A stretch of DNA of 8,221 nucleotides from contig JAAWLY010000092.1 of assembly GCA_022798155.1 (NCBI GenBank), positions 1 through 8,221 of the forward strand, read 5' to 3'. The notes beneath the pieces were generated by a model. That model was not told where the DNA came from. It saw only the letters and a program-made list of their open reading frames with translations, and did not search any database. Of this stretch, positions 1 through 6,510 are shown piece by piece. Within the stretch, counting starts at the first letter, position 1; each line of letters begins with the position of its first letter. The stretch is from Lawsonibacter sp. GTDB taxonomy: Bacteria; Bacillota; Clostridia; Oscillospirales; Oscillospiraceae. Position numbers and translations under genes: made by a program.

Positions 1-60
1 AACATGCCCAAACGTCGGCTCTTTTTCCGCCATGCTTTGCCAATTTTCCTTGAAATACAT
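1..60 (-). CDS. Possible 5' end of a minus-strand ORF running off the left edge
   Basis: Read leftwards, the minus strand is open from position 141 to the window edge, with a stop (TAA) at 144-142. The first ATG in this frame, at 60-58, has an AGGA seven bases upstream, so a protein beginning MYFKENWQSMAEKEP is possible. The residues just before that ATG also look protein-like (for example RRGIFSPDEANLTQEYW). This leaves open a non-ATG start or a decayed fragment of a longer gene. I do not recognise a family. The stretch is AT-rich compared with the other genes, and other frames here are open too, so an open frame alone is weak evidence. It lies downstream of the RNase J terminator on the same strand and would need its own promoter, which I cannot see. 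Confidence 0.25.
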   Translation of the reverse strand, partial: MYFKENWQSMAEKEPTFGHV

Positions 61-209
61 CCAGTATTCCTGCGTCAAATTGGCTTCGTCTGGCGAAAAG
101 ATTCCTCGCCGTTGGGCACATTTCCATTTTTCAAACAGTGCTTAGACCGCTTCTATTCTAGCAAAAGGAGTTTTTATTTCCTACACTCCGCTAAAGCTTT
201 TACGGAACT

Positions 210-231
210 CCCCGGCACAGCCGGGGTTTTT
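210..231 (+). terminator. Plus-strand hairpin with T tract
   Basis: CCCCGGC (210-216), loop ACA, GCCGGGG (220-226), then TTTTT (227-231). The shape is that of a Rho-independent terminator reading rightwards. No plus-strand gene upstream of it can be supported in the window, so what it terminates is unknown. On the minus strand no U tract follows. It may guard against readthrough or be a relic. Confidence 0.55.
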
Positions 232-239
232 CAATTAAC

Positions 240-281
240 AAAAAAGCGGAAGCTTCATTGCAATGAAGTTTCCACTTTTTT
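240..281 (-). terminator. Bidirectional terminator of the RNase J gene
   Basis: A 21-bp stem, from AAAAAAG (240-246) to CTTTTTT (275-281), is centred on the TTGCAA at 258-263. It contains one C/A mismatch (247/274) and one G-T pair (252/269). Each arm ends in six A or T residues, so the transcript has a U tract on either strand. It begins about 40 bases past the RNase J stop codon, the normal place for that gene's Rho-independent terminator. Confidence 0.8.
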
Positions 282-320
282 GTTAACATGTGTTGTTGCC
301 AAAGACTATTTCAGATACAT

Positions 321-1979
321 TCAGACCTCCATGATAACGGGCAGGATCATGGGGGAGCGCTTTGTCTTTTTATACAGATATCCGGACAAATCGCCCTTAA
401 TGGTGCTCTTGATGGCGGACCAATCGGTGGAATAGCGAGCGTCTACGCTTTGGACAGCCTCCAGTGCAACCTGGCGGAGCTCCTCCAGCAGTCCCTCAGA
501 TTCTTTCACATAGACAAAACCACGGGTGATGATATCCGGGCCGGAAACCAGCTCTCCGTCCTCTCCGGACATGGACAGCACCACCACGATCACGCCGTCC
601 TCGGCCAGGTGCCGCCGGTCCCGGAGGACCACGCTGCCCACATCGCCCACGCCGTAGCCGTCCACAAAGACCTGGCCGGCGGTGACGGTACCATTGATCT
701 TCGCGGAGTTTTGAGTCAGCTCCATCACCTTTCCGATATCACTGATTAGGATACGATTGGGCTCCATCCCCATCTCCCGGGCCAGCTTGCCGTGAATTTG
801 GAGCATCCGCTGCTCGCCGTGGAGAGGAATGAAGAATTTCGGCTTGACCAGGGCGTGGACAATTTTCAGCTCCTCCTGACAGGCGTGGCCGGAGACGTGA
901 AGGGCCAGCTCCCGTTCGTTCATTACCTCCACGCCCTTGCGGTAGAGCTCGTTGACCACGTTGCCAATGGCGTTTTCGTTGCCGGGGATGGCGGAGGCGG
1001 AGATAATCACCCGGTCGCCGGGGAGCAGGTCCACCTGGCGGTGGGTGTTGAAGGCCATGCGGGTGAGGGCGGACATGGTCTCCCCCTGGCTGCCGGTGGT
1101 GATGATGCACACCTTATTTTTGGGCAGGGATTTGATGTGGTTTAAATCCATAAGGATGCCGTCAGGGATGTTCATATAGCCCAGCTCAGTGGATACCTTC
1201 ATCACATTTTCCATGGAACGGCCGGTAACAGCCACCTTCCGCCCGTAGCGGGCGGCCACGTCAATAATCTGCTGGATGCGGTCCACGTTGGAGGCGAAGG
1301 TGGTGACGATAATCCGCTCCTCACAGCCCCGGAACAAGGAGTCGAAGGAGGCACCCACGCTGCGCTCTGAGCGGGTATAGCCGGAGCGCTCCACGTTGGT
1401 GGAGTCGGCCAGCAGGGCCAGTACCCCCTCTTTGCCCAGCTCGCCCAGCCGGGCCAAGTCCATCATCCCCCCCTGGATGGGGGTGGCGTCGATCTTGAAG
1501 TCGCCGGTGTGGACGCAGGTGCCAACCGGGCACTTGATGGCAAAGGCCACCGCGTCGGCGATGGAGTGGTTGACATGGATAAACTCCACGGTGAACTTCC
1601 CCGCCTTGACAATCTGGCCCGCCTCGCAGGTGATGAGCTTGGTCTTGTCCAGCAGCCGATGCTCCTCCAGCTTCAGCTTAATGAGGCCGGCGGACATGCG
1701 GGTGGCGTAGATGGGGGCGTTGATGGAGCGCAGCACATAGGGCAGGGCCCCGATGTGGTCCTCGTGGCCGTGGGTGATGAAGATACCCCGGATCTTGCTC
1801 TGGTTTTTAATCAGGTAGGTGACGTCGGGGATAACCACGTCGATACCGTACATATCGTCGTCGGGGAAACCCATGCCGCAGTCTACCACAATGATGTCGC
1901 CATCGTACTCGTAAACGGTGAGGTTCTTGCCGATCTCGTTGAGACCGCCAAGGGAAATAATTTTCAGTTTTTCTGCCAT
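321..1979 (-). CDS. rnj: Ribonuclease J (beta-CASP metallo-beta-lactamase RNase)
   Basis: This 552-aa protein is about the length of Bacillus RNase J1. The family acts in the cytoplasm as a 5'-to-3' exoribonuclease with endonuclease activity, in mRNA decay and rRNA maturation. Visible landmarks are the metal-binding HGHEDH motif (residues 70-75), HVNHS (135-139), HTGD with its Asp ligand (157-160), TTGSQGE (294-300), the beta-CASP SGH (363-365) and PLHGE (385-389). The remaining roughly 120 residues match the usual C-terminal domain. No catalytic residue appears to be missing. The ATG at 1979 is favoured because AAAAGGAG lies five bases upstream. The gene stands alone, with a 411-bp gap upstream full of inverted repeats and a strong terminator downstream. 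Autoregulation through the leader is possible but is only inference. Confidence 0.96.
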   Translation of the reverse strand: MAEKLKIISLGGLNEIGKNLTVYEYDGDIIVVDCGMGFPDDDMYGIDVVIPDVTYLIKNQSKIRGIFITHGHEDHIGALPYVLRSINAPIYATRMSAGLIKLKLEEHRLLDKTKLITCEAGQIVKAGKFTVEFIHVNHSIADAVAFAIKCPVGTCVHTGDFKIDATPIQGGMMDLARLGELGKEGVLALLADSTNVERSGYTRSERSVGASFDSLFRGCEERIIVTTFASNVDRIQQIIDVAARYGRKVAVTGRSMENVMKVSTELGYMNIPDGILMDLNHIKSLPKNKVCIITTGSQGETMSALTRMAFNTHRQVDLLPGDRVIISASAIPGNENAIGNVVNELYRKGVEVMNERELALHVSGHACQEELKIVHALVKPKFFIPLHGEQRMLQIHGKLAREMGMEPNRILISDIGKVMELTQNSAKINGTVTAGQVFVDGYGVGDVGSVVLRDRRHLAEDGVIVVVLSMSGEDGELVSGPDIITRGFVYVKESEGLLEELRQVALEAVQSVDARYSTDWSAIKSTIKGDLSGYLYKKTKRSPMILPVIMEV

Positions 1980-2390
1980 AATTACTCCTTTTTATTGATT
2001 TATGTAGATGTTTTCTGTGTTCTGACAGAAAAGCTCAGGGAAAATCCACCGTGCCGCTGGCACAGCGTTTCAGACGAACGGCCGTACCCGTCCCCGGCCC
2101 TGCCTCGCCGGTTGGATAGAAGCCCTTTCGTCTCCCAAGTTGTTTCTGCCTGTTTTGTCCGCAGTCCGTCCCCGCCTGTCCTACGGTTCGAGAGCTGTGG
2201 AATATATTTAGACGCCGGGGCGGGCGGTAAACACCCGGCCCCATTCGGCGTTTAAATCAAATCTGTTCATTTGCCCGCCGGATACGCCGCATGTGGGGCG
2301 GCGGGTATCCACAAGGCACTATAGACACTTTTAGTTTACCACACTCTTCCTGAAAAGTATACTATGCGTTTGTGAAGAACAAAACCGCGG
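1980..2390 (-). ncRNA. Putative structured leader of RNase J, or an independent non-coding RNA
   Basis: This 411-bp gap holds no credible protein gene but has dense pairing potential. Hairpins are: 2280-2310 (GGATAC and GCCGC arms); 2213-2250 (three stacked GC stems); an AGACGAA/TTCGTCT closing stem (2072-2078 with 2127-2133) enclosing a GGCCG/CGGCC hairpin (2080-2099); 2051-2063 or, alternatively, 2055-2067; and an 8-bp hairpin at 2011-2032 just upstream of the RNase J ribosome binding site. In the 2213-2250 hairpin one pair is G-U on the minus strand but C/A on the plus strand, which favours minus-strand RNA. I do not recognise RNase P RNA, tmRNA, SRP RNA or a familiar riboswitch core; 6S-like RNA cannot be excluded. 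The only minus-strand promoter candidate (TATACT at 2361-2356) is weak. No clear terminator follows the upstream gene. Confidence 0.45.
2011..2032 (-). promoter_or_regulatory. Hairpin next to the RNase J ribosome binding site
   Basis: TTTTCTGT (2011-2018) and ACAGAAAA (2025-2032) form a perfect 8-bp stem with a 6-base loop, about 20 bases upstream of the RNase J Shine-Dalgarno sequence. No U tract follows on the minus strand, so it is not a terminator. It could stabilise the mRNA or mark a processing site; either role is inference. Confidence 0.4.
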
Positions 2391-4775
2391 CTATTTGTCC
2401 TCTTGTTGGGCACATTGCTCAGAAATAACGCGGTCCAGCTCCGCTGCGCGCCCGGCGTAGAAGTCACACAGCTCGGCCGCCAGCTCCAGGTCTGGACCCT
2501 CGGCAACGATGCGCAGGGCGGACCGCCGGGCCAGAGGGGTCAGGTAGACCCAGCCATTCCCCGAGCGCATGCGCAGGCCCTCGCCAGAGGGCTGGCGGGC
2601 GCTCTCCCGGGCCAGCGCCTGCATCACCCGTCCCCGGTCGGAGGCCAGGGGCACCTCCCGCCGCCAGGAGGAGAAGCGGGGGGTCTTGGATACCAGAGTT
2701 TCCAGCTTCTGACCGGAGACCGCCATCCGGGCGCAGATGCGCACGGCGGCGGCGGGGGCCTGGCGCAGCCAGGGCTGGGCGGCGTAGAGTGCGGACGCCT
2801 GTTCTCCGTCCCGGTCCAGCCGCAGGACAGTCCCCCCGTAGCCGGCGGCCACCAGATCCACCGCCGCGCTGGCCCCAGCGGAAACCGCCACCTGGCCAGA
2901 GCCGTTTTCCATTTCGATGAGGGCCAGCAGGGCCAGCAGCTGGCCCGGGTCTATTACCGCTCCCCGCTCATCCTGGGCGGTGAGGGAGAAGCCACCCCGC
3001 TGAGCGTGGAAGGCCGCCACACCGGGCCGCCACACCTCTTCCAACTTGCATCCCAGGCCGGCCAGCGCCTCCCGCAGGCAGCGCTCCTCCGGGGTGGCCG
3101 TCCCCACAGCCACAGTTACCCGCCGCAGGGCCGGACGATGGAGGCTGGCCCCCTCCACTGTCTGGCGGACCCACTGCTCCATGGTAAAGTCAGAGCGGCG
3201 CAGCCGGCCCACCTGGCCACTGCGGGTTCGGCGCACCTCCCCCTGGAGCAGGGCATGCTCCAGCTTTCGCTCCCGGGTCCGGCCCAGGGGCAGGCCGTTG
3301 TGGTCAAAGAAATGGAGATATACCGTCCCCCCGCTCTCCTCCACAAAGAGAGAGACGGGCAGGCTGTGATAAACCGCAGCCCCCGCCCCCTGAACCGGGC
3401 TGTCCAGGCTGTGGGTCAGGGCGTCGCTGCCGGCGGCGGCCACCCCGGCGGCGGCGGCCCGGGCCAGCATCCCAGCCCCCGGGGTGGGGGAGCAGCCCAG
3501 GCCCACCGGGCCCTCCGCACCCAGAATGCTCCCCAAGGTGAGCAGGGCCTCCGGCCCCATGTCCTCCCCCAGCACACCCCGAATCACGCCGCCATCCCCA
3601 AACCGGAGCGTGGCCTTCTGGCTTCCGCTGGTAACCGACCGGGCCAGACGGCAGCCGGCGGGGGCGGTCTGGCCGGGCCAGAGCTTGACCCGCTCCAGCA
3701 GGACCGCTCCCTCCTCCGCCAGGGCGTTACCCCCCAGCACCGCCCCCTCGTTGAGGACGGCCCCCCTGCGGGCGGAGGCGTCTTTGCATAAAATCGCGCC
3801 GTACAAGGTGCACCGCGGCCCAACCGCGGCGTTTTCCAGCAGGATGGAGCGCTGCACCATGCTCCGCTCCCCCGCCGCCGCGCCCCGGTCCAAAACGGCG
3901 TGAGGACCGATGAGACAGCCCTCCTCCAGCCGTGTCCCCTCCCCGATCCAGCAGGGGGGAACGACGGTAACGCCGGCCGGGACGGGCTGGGCGGACCAGG
4001 TTCCTCCCTCCCGCTTGGGCAGGCCCATGTCCAGCTTCACTTTACCGGATAAGGCGTCGCAGACACAGTCCAGATAGGCCTTGCAGTCCCCCATGTCGCA
4101 CCAGTAGCCCGCCAGCGGCAGGCCATACAGAGCCGCCCCCTCCTGGAGCAGGGCGGGGAACAGATCCTTGCCAAAGTCGAAGGACGTCCCCTGGGGGACG
4201 CGGTCCATGGCGGCAGGGGACAGAAGGTAGATCCCCGTGTTGATCTGGTCAGTGAACACCTGACCCCAGCCCGGTTTTTCCACAAAACGCTCCACCCGGT
4301 TCTGCTCGTCGGTGAGCACCAGTCCATACTCCAGGGGGTTGGGGTGACGGTATAGGGCAAGGGTGGCCGCCGCCCCCCGCTCCCGGTGGAAGTCCATCAG
4401 CCGGGACAGGTCCAGGTCGCAGACGCAGTCTCCGCTGATGACCAGAAAATCCTCCCGGCCCAGATGGGGCATACAGTTCTTCACGCTGCCCGCCGTTCCC
4501 AGCGGCTCCTCCTCCGTAAAATAGGTCAGCCGCACCCCCAGCCGGTCCCCGCTGCCAAAGCAGTCCATCACCACCTGGGGCTTGTAGCACAGGGTCACGC
4601 AGATGTCGGTGATTCCATGAGATTTCAGCAGGTGAATGATGTGCTCCATCACCGGCCGGCCCAGCAGGGGGGTCATGGGCTTGGGCGTGCCCAGCGACAG
4701 CGGCCGCAGCCGGGTGCCCTCCCCGCCCGCCATAATCACAGCTTTCAAAGGCTTCGCCATCCTTCCGTCAGTCAT
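2391..4775 (-). CDS. Sugar-1-phosphate nucleotidyltransferase / hexapeptide / degenerate phosphomannomutase fusion
   Basis: This 794-aa cytoplasmic protein has three parts. Residues 10-245 are a nucleotidyltransferase with the GGEGTRLRPL signature (17-26), PKPM (31-34), catalytic SGDC (114-117), VEKP (165-168), NTGIYL (179-184) and GYWCDMG (223-229). It probably makes NDP-mannose or NDP-glucose for surface polysaccharide. Residues about 265-380 fit a hexapeptide left-handed beta-helix. Residues about 390-790 resemble phosphoglucomutase/phosphomannomutase: RFGDGGVIRG (391-400), YLHFFDHNGLPL (486-497) and ALRIVAEG (753-760) keep the fold. But SASHNP, DGDADR, GEMSGH and RPSGTEP are all replaced, so mutase activity is doubtful. 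The start is uncertain: ATG 4775 has no ribosome binding site, and ATG 4760 (MAKPLKAVIMAGG) has GGAAGG directly adjacent. It is divergent from a WYL regulator. The substrate cannot be read from the sequence. Confidence 0.88.
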   Translation of the reverse strand: MTDGRMAKPLKAVIMAGGEGTRLRPLSLGTPKPMTPLLGRPVMEHIIHLLKSHGITDICVTLCYKPQVVMDCFGSGDRLGVRLTYFTEEEPLGTAGSVKNCMPHLGREDFLVISGDCVCDLDLSRLMDFHRERGAAATLALYRHPNPLEYGLVLTDEQNRVERFVEKPGWGQVFTDQINTGIYLLSPAAMDRVPQGTSFDFGKDLFPALLQEGAALYGLPLAGYWCDMGDCKAYLDCVCDALSGKVKLDMGLPKREGGTWSAQPVPAGVTVVPPCWIGEGTRLEEGCLIGPHAVLDRGAAAGERSMVQRSILLENAAVGPRCTLYGAILCKDASARRGAVLNEGAVLGGNALAEEGAVLLERVKLWPGQTAPAGCRLARSVTSGSQKATLRFGDGGVIRGVLGEDMGPEALLTLGSILGAEGPVGLGCSPTPGAGMLARAAAAGVAAAGSDALTHSLDSPVQGAGAAVYHSLPVSLFVEESGGTVYLHFFDHNGLPLGRTRERKLEHALLQGEVRRTRSGQVGRLRRSDFTMEQWVRQTVEGASLHRPALRRVTVAVGTATPEERCLREALAGLGCKLEEVWRPGVAAFHAQRGGFSLTAQDERGAVIDPGQLLALLALIEMENGSGQVAVSAGASAAVDLVAAGYGGTVLRLDRDGEQASALYAAQPWLRQAPAAAVRICARMAVSGQKLETLVSKTPRFSSWRREVPLASDRGRVMQALARESARQPSGEGLRMRSGNGWVYLTPLARRSALRIVAEGPDLELAAELCDFYAGRAAELDRVISEQCAQQEDK

Positions 4776-4781
4776 GTAGGA

Positions 4782-4810
4782 TTAGTATGGCTTGACGGCC
4801 GCTGTTTCAA
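4782..4810 (-). promoter_or_regulatory. Candidate promoter of the nucleotidyltransferase fusion gene
   Basis: On the minus strand TTGAAA (4810-4805) lies 17 bases before TACTAA (4787-4782). The -35 is good and the -10 poor. It would start RNA almost at the first ATG (4775). A second candidate lies further upstream: TTGCCG (4855-4850), 17 bases, TATTTT (4832-4827), which would give a leader of several tens of bases. Neither is certain. Confidence 0.35.
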
Positions 4811-4812
4811 TC

Positions 4813-4841
4813 TTGTGGGGAAAAGTAAAATATGGTATAAT
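4813..4841 (+). promoter_or_regulatory. Sigma-A type promoter of the WYL regulator
   Basis: TTGTGG (4813-4818), a 17-base spacer, then a perfect TATAAT (4836-4841) preceded by TGG, making an extended -10. Transcription would begin near 4848, leaving a leader of about 95 bases. The element overlaps the minus-strand promoter candidates of the divergent gene. Confidence 0.72.
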
Positions 4842-4874
4842 TCTTCTTACGGCAAAGGGGACCGCTTCTTGAAA

Positions 4875-4892
4875 AGTCCGTTTTATTGGACT
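4875..4892 (+). promoter_or_regulatory. Inverted repeat in the WYL gene leader, possible operator
   Basis: AGTCC (4875-4879), 8 bases, GGACT (4888-4892). It lies about 27 bases past the predicted transcription start and upstream of the ribosome binding site. It could be an operator for autoregulation or a weak leader hairpin. Its shortness keeps confidence low. Confidence 0.25.
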
Positions 4893-4941
4893 CCATATCC
4901 GCTACACTGGGGCGTAAAACCTGGAAAGGAGGACAACGCCT

Positions 4942-5928
4942 ATGTCTAAAAGCTCCAATCAAAAGACCAAACTGCTCCATCTGGCCCGTATGCTCCTGCG
5001 GCAGACCGACGAGGACCACCCCCTCACTGTCCCTCAGATTATCGAGGGGCTGGCCAAGCAGGATATCAAGGCCGAGCGAAAAAGCATCTACGACGATCTG
5101 GAGGCTCTGCGCCTGTTTGGGCTGGATGTCCAGTCCCGGAAAGGAAAGAGCGCCGGCTGGTTTGTGGGCAGCCGGGAATTTGAGCTGCCCGAGGTCAAGC
5201 TGTTGATGGACGCGGTGCAGTCCTCCCGGTTTCTCACCCAGAAGAAGAGCGACACCCTGATCCGAAAGCTGGAGGGACTGGCCAGCGTCCACCAGGCGGG
5301 CCAGCTCCAGCGGCAGGTGTATGTCTCCGGGCGGATCAAGGTGATGAATGAGAGTATCTACTACAACGTGGACAAGCTGCACACCGCCATCGCCAGCCAA
5401 AAGGCCATTACATTTAAATATTTCGACTACGACATCCACCGGAACAAGGTGTTTCGCCAGGAGGGCCGGCGGTATGTGGTCTCCCCCTACGGCTTGATCT
5501 GGAACAGCGAGAACTACTACCTGGTGGCCTTCGACCATTCCCACCAGGAGATGCGCCACTACCGGGTGGACAAGATGGCGGAGATCGCCGTAACATGCCT
5601 GAAGCGGGAGGGGAAGGCGCGCTACCCCAGTTTCCAGCTGGCCCAGTACGAGCAAAAGCACTTTAACATGTACAGCGGCCAGGAGATGAAGGTCACCCTC
5701 CAGGGCCGGCGGGACAAGGCCAGCCTGGTGTGGGACCGGTTCGGCCAGGATATCATCATGGTCCCAGACGGGGAGGAACACTTCACCGTCACCCTGCCCG
5801 TGGTCATCAGCCCCCAGTTTTTCGGCTGGCTGCTGGGTCTGGACGGAAGCGTTGTCCTGACCGGACCCAAGGAGGCGGTGGCCGCCTACCGCCGGCGGCT
5901 GGCCGCTGTTCTGGAGGAATTGCCATAG
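4942..5928 (+). CDS. WYL-domain transcriptional regulator (HTH-WYL-WCX)
   Basis: A 328-aa predicted cytoplasmic DNA-binding protein. Residues about 8-65 form a winged helix-turn-helix of the DeoR/HTH_11 kind, with the recognition region near KAERKSIYDDLEALRLFG. Residues about 140-235 are a WYL domain (VVSPYGLIWNSENYYLVAFD, then RHYRVDKM), a fold thought to bind ligands such as nucleotides or nucleic acids. Residues about 245-325 fit the C-terminal WCX extension. The ATG at 4942 is set by AAAGGAGG at 4925-4932, nine bases upstream, and a strong promoter precedes it. WYL proteins often regulate adjacent or divergent genes, so the nucleotidyltransferase fusion is the obvious candidate target, though nothing in the sequence proves this. 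No clear terminator follows the gene. The ligand is unknown. Confidence 0.92.
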   Translation: MSKSSNQKTKLLHLARMLLRQTDEDHPLTVPQIIEGLAKQDIKAERKSIYDDLEALRLFGLDVQSRKGKSAGWFVGSREFELPEVKLLMDAVQSSRFLTQKKSDTLIRKLEGLASVHQAGQLQRQVYVSGRIKVMNESIYYNVDKLHTAIASQKAITFKYFDYDIHRNKVFRQEGRRYVVSPYGLIWNSENYYLVAFDHSHQEMRHYRVDKMAEIAVTCLKREGKARYPSFQLAQYEQKHFNMYSGQEMKVTLQGRRDKASLVWDRFGQDIIMVPDGEEHFTVTLPVVISPQFFGWLLGLDGSVVLTGPKEAVAAYRRRLAAVLEELP

Positions 5929-6007
5929 ATGGCGGTGATTCCCTGGGGCGCTCTTATTAAAATCTGTTAAAAAATTTGTGGAAACAGTGGTATTTTTCCT
6001 GACAGTA

Positions 6008-6016
6008 TGATATGAT
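6008..6016 (+). promoter_or_regulatory. Extended -10 promoter of the NfeD/SPFH operon
   Basis: TGATATGAT (6008-6016) is an extended -10 (TGN followed by TATGAT) set in the overlapping run TATGATATGATAAAA (6006-6020). No good -35 is visible at 16-18 bases, as is usual for extended -10 promoters. The start would be near 6023, about 42 bases before the NfeD ATG. Confidence 0.5.
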
Positions 6017-6064
6017 AAAAACGTGAGGAAGCAGCCATACCATTTGAAAGGAGGCGCTGCCAGT

Positions 6065-6487
6065 ATGACAGCATTTTGGCTGATCGCGTTTATCGCCCTT
6101 GTGGCAGGCGAGGCGGCCACGGTAGGACTGGTGTGCATCTGGTTTGCCGCGGGAGCGGTAGGCGGGTTTCTGGTGGCCGTTTTGGGCGGCCAGTTCTGGT
6201 TCCAGCTGATCGTGTTCGCGGCGGTGTCCACCCTGGCGCTTGTTCTGGTGCGGCCTGCGGCAGCCCGGTTTGCCCGTCCCCGGCGTTCCCCCACCAACGC
6301 TGACCGGGTGGTTGGACAGCCCGCCGCCGTCACCGAGACGGTGGACAACGAGGCCGGCACCGGCCAGGTAAAGGTACTGGGGCAGGTCTGGACCGCCCGC
6401 AGCGCCCTGGGCGTGGTCATTCCCGCGGGAGCTCAGGTAAAGGTCCAGCGGATCGAGGGCGTGAAGGTATTTGTAGAGACGTTATAA
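6065..6487 (+). CDS. Short NfeD-like membrane protein
   Basis: This 140-aa protein has two or three hydrophobic helices (about residues 3-20, 22-40 and 45-63), then a short basic linker (RFARPRRSP) and a C-terminal OB-fold-like domain (about 80-140: VVGQPAAVTETVDNEAGTG, then AGAQVKVQRIEGVKVFVE). This is the layout of the short NfeD class, which lacks the ClpP-like serine protease domain of long NfeD proteins. The family is known to be encoded beside SPFH/stomatin proteins and to work with them in membrane microdomains. The next gene, 23 bases downstream, is an SPFH protein. The ATG at 6065 is preferred because AAAGGAGG ends ten bases before it; an upstream in-frame GTG at 6023 has no such site. 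The exact role is not known. Confidence 0.9.
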   Translation: MTAFWLIAFIALVAGEAATVGLVCIWFAAGAVGGFLVAVLGGQFWFQLIVFAAVSTLALVLVRPAAARFARPRRSPTNADRVVGQPAAVTETVDNEAGTGQVKVLGQVWTARSALGVVIPAGAQVKVQRIEGVKVFVETL

Positions 6488-6510
6488 AACAGGAAAAAGG
6501 AGTGCGTATT

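Noticed and set aside
165..245. Plus-strand AAAAGGAG followed by a short open frame through the 210-231 hairpin, like an attenuator leader peptide
   Set aside because: There is no ATG, GTG or TTG at suitable spacing, and no plus-strand biosynthetic gene follows.
2183..2200. GGTTCGAG string resembling a tRNA T loop
   Set aside because: No acceptor stem, anticodon arm or D arm can be built around it on either strand.
1509..2255. Long plus-strand open frame antisense to the RNase J start and continuing into the upstream gap
   Set aside because: No ribosome binding site, and most of it mirrors the RNase J coding sequence; the remainder is better explained as structured RNA.
2403..3791. 462-codon open frame on the plus strand
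   Set aside because: It is antisense to the GC-rich fusion gene, Gly/Gln/Pro/Arg-rich and without domains; a shadow of the real frame.
5929..6007. Search for a terminator after the WYL gene
   Set aside because: Only A/T-rich runs without a preceding stable stem; no hairpin can be supported.
4807..6420. 537-codon minus-strand open frame over the WYL and NfeD genes
   Set aside because: Antisense to two recognisable genes and to both their promoters; low-complexity composition and no known motif.
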